A stretch of DNA of 43,888 nt from an uncultured Eubacteriales bacterium (GTDB lineage Bacteria; Bacillota; Clostridia; Oscillospirales; CAG-272), in NCBI GenBank assembly GCA_934486825.1, contig CAKSQF010000018.1:1-43888 (forward strand), written 5' to 3'. The notes below the pieces were generated by a model, which ran no database searches, was not told where the DNA came from, and saw nothing but the letters and a program-made list of their open reading frames with translations. The translations under genes and the position numbers were made by a program. Below, one piece after another: positions 16,674-23,628 of the stretch (positions are counted from its first letter, which is position 1; each line of letters begins with the position of its first letter).

Positions 16674-19600
16674 TTACATATCATCATCAAAGTCGGAATC
16701 GTCGCCGATATCGTCATCACCATAGCCGTTCTCGGATGCGTCGTCGGTTATCTCGGCGTCGAGATCCTCGGCATCATAGGTGTTGTTGAACATATCCTCG
16801 GTAGCGACGTTTTCTCCGACCTCTTCGGCAGTTATCGTACTTGCGAGCTCATCCTCCATGCCGATAGTCGAAAGGTCGATTTCTTTTCCTTCCTTATCGA
16901 GCACGCGTACATCAAGGCAAAGAGACTGCAGTTCCTTGACAAGAACCTTGAAGGAAGCGGGAACGCCCGGTGTCGGTATATTCTGACCCTTTACGATCGC
17001 TTCGTAAGTCTTTACACGTCCGGTGACATCGTCGGACTTGACTGTCAGGATCTCCTGAAGTGTATATGCCGCGCCGTATGCCTCAAGCGCCCAGACTTCC
17101 ATTTCGCCGAAACGCTGTCCGCCGAACTGTGCCTTACCGCCGAGAGGCTGTTGTGTAACCAGCGAGTACGGACCCGTGGAACGCGCGTGAATCTTATCGT
17201 CTACCAGGTGGTGGAGCTTCAGATAGTACATTATACCGACGGTTACGGGGTTGTCGAAGCGCTTACCGGTTCTGCCGTCGTAAAGCACCGATTTACCGTC
17301 GCAAATCTTGAGCTCACGGTTTTCAACCATTCTTTCAAGCTCTTCCTGCGACTTATCCGAAACGTCAAATTCCTTATAGACCGCTTTTCCGGTTTCGGCA
17401 TCGGTCTCTTCCGTATAGTAGGTCTTGGTGGCAACGATACGGTCGGTGGGAAGCACGTCTCTGTAAAGACCGGCTTTTCTCTGCCATTCCATTATATCTT
17501 CATAGGTTGCACCGTCAAAGACAGGAGTCATTACTTTATATCCGAGACGTCTTGCGGCAATACCGAGATGAACTTCAAGCACCTGTCCGATATTCATTCG
17601 GGAAGGCACGCCCATCGGGTTAAGAACTATATCAAGCGGTGTACCGTCGGGGAGGAAAGGCATATCCTCGGGCGGAAGTATTCTTGAAACAACGCCCTTA
17701 TTACCGTGACGACCCGCCATCTTATCTCCGACGGAAATCTTACGTTTCTGTGCGATATACACGCGGACGACCTTATTTACGCCGGGCGCAAGATCGCTGT
17801 CGCCTTTTTCACGCGAGAATATCTTGACATCAACGACAATACCCGATTCGCCGTGAGGCAGTCTGAGCGAAGTATCGCGTACCTCTCTCGCCTTCTCGCC
17901 GAAGATCGCGCGGAGAAGTCTTTCCTCTGCCGTAAGCTCGGTCTCTCCCTTGGGAGTAACCTTACCTACAAGTATATCGCCCGCACGGACTTCGGTACCC
18001 TTACGCACGATACCGTCGGCATCAAGATCCTTCTTTGCATCCTCGCCGACGTTCGGGATCTCGCGGGTAATCTCCTCCGGTCCGAGCTTTGTATCTCTGG
18101 CTTCATGCGAATACTCTTCGATATGGATAGAGGTATACACGTCATCGCGGACAAGTCTTTCGTTAAGAAGGACCGCATCCTCGTAGTTATAACCTTCCCA
18201 TGTCATGAATCCTATAAGCGGGTTCTTACCGAGCGAAATCTCGCCGTGATCGGTCGCGGGACCGTCGGCAATGACATCGCCCTTATTCACATATTCTCCC
18301 TCATCCACGATAGGACGCTGATTGATGCACGTACCCTGGTTCGAACGCTTGAACTTAAGAAGCGTATACGCGTCGGTCTTGCCGTCATCGGTCTTTATAA
18401 CGATCTGATCGGCTGTAACGCGCTGAACGGTGCCAGAATTGCGGGCAATCACAACAACGCCCGAATCGACTGCTGCCTTATGCTCTATACCCGTCGCAAC
18501 GATAGGCGCTTCATTGACCATAAGCGGTACTGCCTGCTTCTGCATGTTCGATCCCATGAGCGCACGCGCGTTATCGTCGTGGTCAAGGAAAGGAATGAAG
18601 GATGTCGCGACCGAGACAACCATTCTCGGCGAAACGTCCATGAAGTCGGGCTTTGACGCATCAACTTCAAGTATCTCATTACGGTGGCGGGACGCGACCT
18701 TACGGTTTATAAAACGGTTGTTTTCGTCAAGCGGCTCGTTTGCCTGTGCGACAACATAATTATCCTCGACGTCGGCGGTCATATAGATCACTTCATTCGT
18801 AACCTGTCCGGTCGATTTGTCGATCTTGCGGAAAGGAGCCTCAATAAAGCCGTATTCATTGATACGCGCATAGGAGGCAAGATAGGAAATAAGACCGATA
18901 TTCGGACCTTCGGGAGTCTCTATCGGACACATACGTCCGTAATGCGTATAGTGAACGTCACGGACCTCAAATGATGCGCGGTCACGTGACAGACCGCCGG
19001 GTCCGAGTGCCGATAGACGGCGCTTATGGGTAAGCTCCGCAAGCGGGTTGTTCTGATCCATGAACTGTGAAAGCGGCGAAGAACCGAAGAAATCACGTAT
19101 AGCGGTGGTGATCGGGCGGATATTTATCAGGTTATCGGGAGTCAGAGACTCACTGTCCTGAACGGTCATCCTCTCCTTGACGATCTTATCCATACGGGTA
19201 AATCCGATGCGGAGCTGGTTCTGGAGAAGCTCGCCGACGCTGCGCAGACGGCGGTTTCCGAGATGGTCTATATCATCTACGCTTCCGCAGTCGTGAGAAA
19301 GGCAGACAAGGTAGTTGACCGATGCGAATATATCCGATTTTGTAATATGCTTCGGCGCAAGTCTGTCAACATTATCGCGGCACTTTGCAATCACGGCATC
19401 CTTGCCCTCTGAGCCGACTTCATCTATTATTTCCGAAAGAACAGCAAAATCGACCTTTTCCTTTATTCCGATCGATGTGAGGTCATAGCTGAGGACTGCC
19501 TCGGGATAAACCATACCGTTTGAGAACACCTTAAGCTCCGAGCCGTCTTCGAGGCGCAGATAGACCTCGTTTGCACCGGCACGGTCAATATTCTCGGCAA

Positions 19601-20561
19601 CCTCTGCGGTCACAAGCGTATCCGCGTCGTAAAGAAATTCTCCGGTAACGCTGACAACAGGTCTTGAAAGAATCTTTCCGGTGATTCTTCCGGGCAGGCT
19701 CATCTTTTTATTGAACTTATACCTTCCGACAGGTGCAAGATCATAACGTTTGGGATCGAAGAACATATTTCCGAGCAGTGTCTGTGCCGACTCAACGAGC
19801 GGAGGCTCACCCGGACGGAGCTTGCGGTATATTTCCTTGAGCGCCTCTTCCTCGGCTGTTGTTCCGTTCTTCTGCGCTTCAATATTCATTCCGTCCTTTT
19901 CGAGCGTAGCGGTAATCTTTATATCTTCGCCGAAAAGTTCTTTGATATCGCTGTCGTTACCGAGTCCGAGCGCTCTCAGGAAAACGGTTACCGGGATCTT
20001 ACGGTTCTTGTCTATACGGACGCCGAACACCTCATTTGCGTCGGTTTCATATTCAAGCCACGCGCCTCTGTACGGGATAACGGTTGCGGTATAAATGCGC
20101 TTGCCCGATTTATCGATTTCCGAATCATAGTACATGCCGGGTGATCTGACGATCTGCGAGACAATTACACGTTCCGCTCCGTTTATGATGAACGTACCGT
20201 TATCGGTCATCAGCGGGAAATTACCCACATATATATCTTTGACGATAACCTCTTCGGTGTTTTTGTTATAAAGGCGAACCTTTACATGAAGCGGAGCCTC
20301 ATAGTTTACGTCTCTTTCCTTACACTCTTCCTCGGGATATTTCGGAGCGGAGTCGAGAGAGTAATCGAGAAATTCAATTGAGATGTTTCCTGAATAATCG
20401 ACGATGGGAGAGACATCCTTCAGAACCTCACGCAGTCCTTCGTCAAGAAACCACTGATAGGATTTCTTCTGAACCTCGAGAAGGTCGGGCATCTCGAGAA
20501 TATCGTCAATCTGCTGAAAACTCATTCTTGTGGTTTTTCCGAGCTTCACGGGCTTGACCAT
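16674..20561 (-). CDS. rpoB: DNA-directed RNA polymerase subunit beta
   Basis: The second-largest RNA polymerase subunit, 1295 residues. The rifampicin pocket reads SPLSQFMDQNNPLAELTHKR followed by RLSALGPGGL, keeping the residues that correspond to E. coli Q513, D516, H526, R529 and S531, so rifampicin sensitivity is expected. The C-terminal region has GGKAQFGGQRFGEMEVWALE, then an unusually long acidic tail of about 55 residues rich in D and E. ATG at 20561 has GGAGG 7 bases upstream; a TTG at 20567 is rejected. Upstream lies a dedicated promoter and about 270 bases of leader rather than rplJ-rplL. It is co-transcribed with rpoC. Confidence 0.99.
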   Translation of the reverse strand: MVKPVKLGKTTRMSFQQIDDILEMPDLLEVQKKSYQWFLDEGLREVLKDVSPIVDYSGNISIEFLDYSLDSAPKYPEEECKERDVNYEAPLHVKVRLYNKNTEEVIVKDIYVGNFPLMTDNGTFIINGAERVIVSQIVRSPGMYYDSEIDKSGKRIYTATVIPYRGAWLEYETDANEVFGVRIDKNRKIPVTVFLRALGLGNDSDIKELFGEDIKITATLEKDGMNIEAQKNGTTAEEEALKEIYRKLRPGEPPLVESAQTLLGNMFFDPKRYDLAPVGRYKFNKKMSLPGRITGKILSRPVVSVTGEFLYDADTLVTAEVAENIDRAGANEVYLRLEDGSELKVFSNGMVYPEAVLSYDLTSIGIKEKVDFAVLSEIIDEVGSEGKDAVIAKCRDNVDRLAPKHITKSDIFASVNYLVCLSHDCGSVDDIDHLGNRRLRSVGELLQNQLRIGFTRMDKIVKERMTVQDSESLTPDNLINIRPITTAIRDFFGSSPLSQFMDQNNPLAELTHKRRLSALGPGGLSRDRASFEVRDVHYTHYGRMCPIETPEGPNIGLISYLASYARINEYGFIEAPFRKIDKSTGQVTNEVIYMTADVEDNYVVAQANEPLDENNRFINRKVASRHRNEILEVDASKPDFMDVSPRMVVSVATSFIPFLDHDDNARALMGSNMQKQAVPLMVNEAPIVATGIEHKAAVDSGVVVIARNSGTVQRVTADQIVIKTDDGKTDAYTLLKFKRSNQGTCINQRPIVDEGEYVNKGDVIADGPATDHGEISLGKNPLIGFMTWEGYNYEDAVLLNERLVRDDVYTSIHIEEYSHEARDTKLGPEEITREIPNVGEDAKKDLDADGIVRKGTEVRAGDILVGKVTPKGETELTAEERLLRAIFGEKAREVRDTSLRLPHGESGIVVDVKIFSREKGDSDLAPGVNKVVRVYIAQKRKISVGDKMAGRHGNKGVVSRILPPEDMPFLPDGTPLDIVLNPMGVPSRMNIGQVLEVHLGIAARRLGYKVMTPVFDGATYEDIMEWQRKAGLYRDVLPTDRIVATKTYYTEETDAETGKAVYKEFDVSDKSQEELERMVENRELKICDGKSVLYDGRTGKRFDNPVTVGIMYYLKLHHLVDDKIHARSTGPYSLVTQQPLGGKAQFGGQRFGEMEVWALEAYGAAYTLQEILTVKSDDVTGRVKTYEAIVKGQNIPTPGVPASFKVLVKELQSLCLDVRVLDKEGKEIDLSTIGMEDELASTITAEEVGENVATEDMFNNTYDAEDLDAEITDDASENGYGDDDIGDDSDFDDDM

Positions 20562-20586
20562 AAACAATCCTCCATTTCAAAATAAA

Positions 20587-20721
20587 TGATCATACCCGAT
20601 TTGAATAATTCACCCGTCGCGGACACCTTCCCTACCCCTGCGGCATTCTGGTTAAAGCCGAATCTTAAGCCGGGCGGCGCCTTCCGCGTCAAGTGAGATC
20701 AACCAAATCACGGTATGATCA
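20587..20721 (-). ncRNA. Candidate structured leader RNA of rpoB
   Basis: Between the rpoB promoter and start codon the minus-strand RNA has a perfect 10-bp closing stem: 20712-20721 pairs with 20587-20596 across 115 bases. Inside, CGCGGA (20683-20688) pairs with UCCGCG (20618-20623), and further GC-rich pairings (CGGC with GCCG, AUUC with GAAU) can stack inward, leaving an A/G-rich strand. The element ends 13 bases before the Shine-Dalgarno. No U-tract terminator is visible, so control would act on translation or RNA stability. It does not match a riboswitch or ribosomal-protein leader I recognise. Folding was done by eye only. Confidence 0.5.
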
Positions 20722-20838
20722 AAAAATATACAAGTATTGATTTTCGAACACAAATTCGGCTGACTTTATATCATTTTTGTTACAAAGTCGTCTTTTCCTC
20801 ATTTTTTATGGCATAACAACCGATTTTATGTATCATTA

Positions 20839-20867
20839 AGTTTATCACACTTTTTACGCCTTGTCAA
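20839..20867 (-). promoter_or_regulatory. Sigma-A promoter of rpoBC
   Basis: On the minus strand TTGACA (20862-20867) and TAAACT (20839-20844) are 17 bases apart. Transcription should start near 20832, giving rpoB a leader of about 270 bases. The rest of this 450-base gap between rpoB and rpsT holds the structured leader, an AT-rich stretch (20870-20940) and the divergent rpsT promoter. Confidence 0.88.
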
Positions 20868-20940
20868 GCATTTTTCCGCATTTCATTTGATTTTTTTATA
20901 AAAAAATTTTCGGAAAAATATTTTTTTTTGCAAAAAACTA

Positions 20941-20969
20941 TTGCTTTTTCTCGGAATATGTGATAGAAT
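20941..20969 (+). promoter_or_regulatory. Promoter of rpsT
   Basis: TTGCTT (20941-20946) and TAGAAT (20964-20969) with a 17-base spacer; transcription should start near 20976, 36 bases before the rpsT start codon. A-tracts just upstream (about 20900-20940) may act as an UP element shared by the divergent promoters. Confidence 0.75.
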
Positions 20970-21011
20970 ATCAAAGTATGAAAGAGCATTTCACATAAGG
21001 AGGTGTACAAA

Positions 21012-21278
21012 TTGCCGAATATCAAATCAGCAAAAAAGCGCGTAAGAGTATCTGAAGAAAAAGCTCTTCGCAACCAGATGTTCAAATCTGCGTATAAGAC
21101 TACCATTAAAAAGTATCAGGCTGCGGTTACCGCCGGCGACAAAGATGCGGCTGCAACCCTTTACAAGGCTGCTGTGAAGAAGGTAGATCAGGCTGCTGCC
21201 AAGGGAATTATCCACAAGAATGCAGCTGCAAGAAAGAAGAGCCAGTTCACCCTTATGCTCAACACTATCGGTGCTTGA
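21012..21278 (+). CDS. rpsT: Small ribosomal subunit protein bS20
   Basis: An 88-residue, highly basic, Ala-rich helical protein that binds 16S rRNA early in 30S assembly. The start is TTG at 21012, which gives the canonical N-terminus MPNIKSAKKRV and sits 8 bases after AAGGAGG; the upstream GTG at 21003 overlaps that ribosome binding site. Length is normal and the C-terminus KKSQFTLMLNTIGA is typical. E. coli rpsT also starts with UUG, which there takes part in autogenous control, so the same may hold here. It is transcribed alone, divergent from rpoBC and convergent with tatD. Confidence 0.96.
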   Translation: MPNIKSAKKRVRVSEEKALRNQMFKSAYKTTIKKYQAAVTAGDKDAAATLYKAAVKKVDQAAAKGIIHKNAAARKKSQFTLMLNTIGA

Positions 21279-21304
21279 TTTAAGGTTCCGATAAAAAAAT
21301 ATTT

Positions 21305-21337
21305 AGGATCGCAAAAATGCGATCCTTTATTTTTTTA
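21305..21337. terminator. Bidirectional terminator between rpsT and tatD
   Basis: A 9-bp stem (21305-21313 with 21318-21326) is followed by TTATTTTTTT on the plus strand and by AAATATTTTTTT on the minus strand, so it can end both convergent transcripts. Confidence 0.88.
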
Positions 21338-21343
21338 TCTGCT

Positions 21344-22150
21344 TCATCTGCGCAGCGGCTTCTCGCCGAGCTTTTCTATTCCGAAAAGCTTCATTGCATT
21401 TTCGGTTGTCCGACGTGCAAGCACTTCGGGGTCTTCATTTCTTGTCTCCGCGGCTTTACGCAGAGTATACTCAACATAATCCGACCTGTTGATCTTCCCG
21501 CGCATAGGCACGGGTGCAAGATAAGGGCAATCGGTTTCGAAAAGCAGTCTGTCATCCGGAACCGCCGCAACAGTCTCCGCAAGTCTTGTTGCATTTTTAT
21601 AGGTTATCACGCCCGAAAAGGAGATATACCAACCGTATCTGACAAGCTGTGACACCATTTCGGCACTCGCCGAGCAGGAATGAAGCACACCCGTAACCTT
21701 GCCCTTATATTCGGAGATGATATCAAAAACATCACCGTGCGCTTCCCTGTCGTGGATTATAACAGGATACCCGGTCTCACATGCAAGCTGCATCTGCGCA
21801 CGGAACCACTGCTTCTGGACTTCCCTCGGCGGATTCTGTTCCCAATAATAATCAAGTCCGATCTCGCCGATCGCGACCGTCTCGGGACAGTCCAGATATT
21901 CACGCAGGCGATCGATCGTTTCGTCAATTTCTCCCTCATCATATATATTTTCGGGATGCACGCCGACCGCGGCATAGAAAAGCGGGTATTTTTTCGCAAA
22001 CCCGATCTGTGCCGCCGACGTTTTAAGATTGACCGCTGCACCGGTTATTGCGGCAACATTTGTATCGAAAAGAGTTTTCAGCAACCCGTCGCGATCGAAA
22101 GCGTCGAATTTTTCATCATCATAGTGTGCGTGCGTATCGAATATTTTCAT
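21344..22150 (-). CDS. tatD: TatD-family metal-dependent hydrolase/DNase
   Basis: A 268-residue TIM-barrel hydrolase; E. coli members are 3'-5' DNases and D-aminoacyl-tRNA deacylase-like activity has been reported for some relatives. Metal ligands follow the family order: DTHAHYDD at the N-terminus, E in AIGEIGLDYYW, H in VIIHDREAH, H in VLHSCSAS and D in LFETDCPYLAP. ATG at 22150 overlaps the stop of the upstream pseudouridine synthase gene as ATGA, so the two are translationally coupled. It is the last gene of the long minus-strand series. Confidence 0.95.
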   Translation of the reverse strand: MKIFDTHAHYDDEKFDAFDRDGLLKTLFDTNVAAITGAAVNLKTSAAQIGFAKKYPLFYAAVGVHPENIYDEGEIDETIDRLREYLDCPETVAIGEIGLDYYWEQNPPREVQKQWFRAQMQLACETGYPVIIHDREAHGDVFDIISEYKGKVTGVLHSCSASAEMVSQLVRYGWYISFSGVITYKNATRLAETVAAVPDDRLLFETDCPYLAPVPMRGKINRSDYVEYTLRKAAETRNEDPEVLARRTTENAMKLFGIEKLGEKPLRR

Positions 22151-23073
22151 ATCTGATCCTTTTCCAGTCTGTCGAGCAGGTACTCAAAATAATCGGGCAG
22201 ACTGCTGTCAAAAAACATATCTTTACCTGTTATCGGATGAACGAATCCTATCTTTTTCGCGTGAAGGCACTGCCCCCCGATTTTATCCGCAAGCTGTTTT
22301 TCAAGCGGTGTATGTCCGGCTCCGTAAACGCTGTCGCAGAAAAGCGGATGTCCTATCGATGACATATGCACCCTGATCTGATGTGTTCTGCCGGTTTCAA
22401 GCACCAGCTCAAGATAGCTGTATCCCCTGTATGCGTCAAGCACACTGTAATGCGTAAGCGCATATCTCCCGTCGGCGACGACAGCCATTTTCTTCCGATC
22501 ATTTGGATTTCTGCCTATCGGTGCCGAGATATCGCCCTTATCGCTTCTCGGTCTGCCGACGCAGACGGCATGGTATGCGCGATAAAAGCTGTGTGCGGAT
22601 ATCTGCTTTGCAAGCCCTATATGCGCAGCATCGTTTTTTGCCACGATCAGCAGTCCGCTTGTATCCTTATCTATCCGGTGAACGATCCCGGGTCGTATCA
22701 CACCGTTTATTCCCGAAAGGCTGTCGCCGCAGTGCCAGAGCAGTGCATTGACGAGCGTCCGATCATAATTTCCGGGTGCCGGATGAACCACCATCCCCTT
22801 CGGTTTATTTACGACAAGCAGATCATTATCCTCATAAACAATATCAAGAGGTATGTTTTCGGCAGTGATCTCGCACGGGCGCGGTTCGGGCAGCGTCATC
22901 ACGATGACATCTCCGGTGCGGAGTCTGTAATTTTTTGCCACAGGCTCTCCGTTCACACGCAGGAGTCCGTCTTCGGTTATTTTTTGAATGGCGGAGCGAG
23001 TGAGTTCACACTGCTCCGCCACAAAAAGGTCAATTCTTTTACCTGCATCGGCAGATTCAGGCGTAAAAATCAT
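22147..23073 (-). CDS. rluD: RluD-family 23S rRNA pseudouridine synthase
   Basis: Converts uridines to pseudouridine in large-subunit rRNA. The 308-residue chain has an N-terminal S4 RNA-binding domain (about 12-75) and a catalytic domain with HRIDKDTSGLLIVAKN, whose Asp is the nucleophile, then LVLETGRTHQIRVHM. The VVHPAPGNYDRTLVNALLWH stretch is typical of the RluD/YlyB branch. The gene follows lspA after 9 bases, the usual lspA-rluD order in Bacillota, and overlaps tatD by 4 bases. The precise target uridines are not deducible; the symbol is used for the family. Confidence 0.92.
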   Translation of the reverse strand: MIFTPESADAGKRIDLFVAEQCELTRSAIQKITEDGLLRVNGEPVAKNYRLRTGDVIVMTLPEPRPCEITAENIPLDIVYEDNDLLVVNKPKGMVVHPAPGNYDRTLVNALLWHCGDSLSGINGVIRPGIVHRIDKDTSGLLIVAKNDAAHIGLAKQISAHSFYRAYHAVCVGRPRSDKGDISAPIGRNPNDRKKMAVVADGRYALTHYSVLDAYRGYSYLELVLETGRTHQIRVHMSSIGHPLFCDSVYGAGHTPLEKQLADKIGGQCLHAKKIGFVHPITGKDMFFDSSLPDYFEYLLDRLEKDQI

Positions 23074-23082
23074 ATAAGCACC

Positions 23083-23628
23083 TTAATTTTGATTTTCTTT
23101 TTCTTTCTTTGCCGCTTTTGCCTCGGAGACCGCCTCCAGAATAACGGAAAGCATCAGAAGCCCCGCTCCGACACACACGAAAATATCCGCCACGTTGAAG
23201 GTATACCTCCATATCTTCGGGAAGGCGCAGAAGTCGATAAAATCAACAACAACGCCTTTTCCGAAACTGCCGTTGAAGGTTCGGTCGATCATATTTCCGA
23301 TACCTCCGCCGGCAATCATAGCAAGCGAAACGGTATAAAGCGGTTTCATCCTTTTCGCCGTCATGACGTACACCGATATTCCGATAACCGCAAGCGGTGC
23401 GACGATCATAAACAGCCAGCGGCAATCCGAAAAAAGCCCCATTGCCGCGCCGTCGTTTGTTATATAGGTGAAATTCAGCACGCCCGGTATAAGCGCAATG
23501 CTTTCGCCTATCTTCATAAACTTTACGATAAGCATTTTTGATATCTGATCGAGCAGGACAGAGCCCGCCATGATCGAGAAAAGCAAAACTGCTCTCAGAG
23601 TCCGAGAATCTTTGCGCATCTCTTGCAT
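23083..23628 (-). CDS. lspA: Lipoprotein signal peptidase (signal peptidase II)
   Basis: Removes signal peptides from prolipoproteins after diacylglyceryl transfer, in the cytoplasmic membrane; LivK in this window would be a substrate. The 181-residue protein has four hydrophobic segments. The two catalytic aspartates are in GNMIDR and FNVADIFV, and the conserved TYITNDGAAMGLFS loop is present. ATG at 23628 has AGAAGG 6 bases upstream and gives an N-terminal MQEMRKD; the frame opening at 23685 is rejected. It overlaps the end of ileS by 34 bases in another frame, so translation of the two is probably coupled. A Lys/Glu-rich tail ends the chain. Confidence 0.94.
   Translation of the reverse strand: MQEMRKDSRTLRAVLLFSIMAGSVLLDQISKMLIVKFMKIGESIALIPGVLNFTYITNDGAAMGLFSDCRWLFMIVAPLAVIGISVYVMTAKRMKPLYTVSLAMIAGGGIGNMIDRTFNGSFGKGVVVDFIDFCAFPKIWRYTFNVADIFVCVGAGLLMLSVILEAVSEAKAAKKEKENQN

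Noticed and set aside
20587..20721. rpoB leader as a cobalamin or L10-type leader
   Set aside because: Short stretches such as GGGAAGG look suggestive, but the conserved boxes and helix order of those families are not present and the gene context does not fit.
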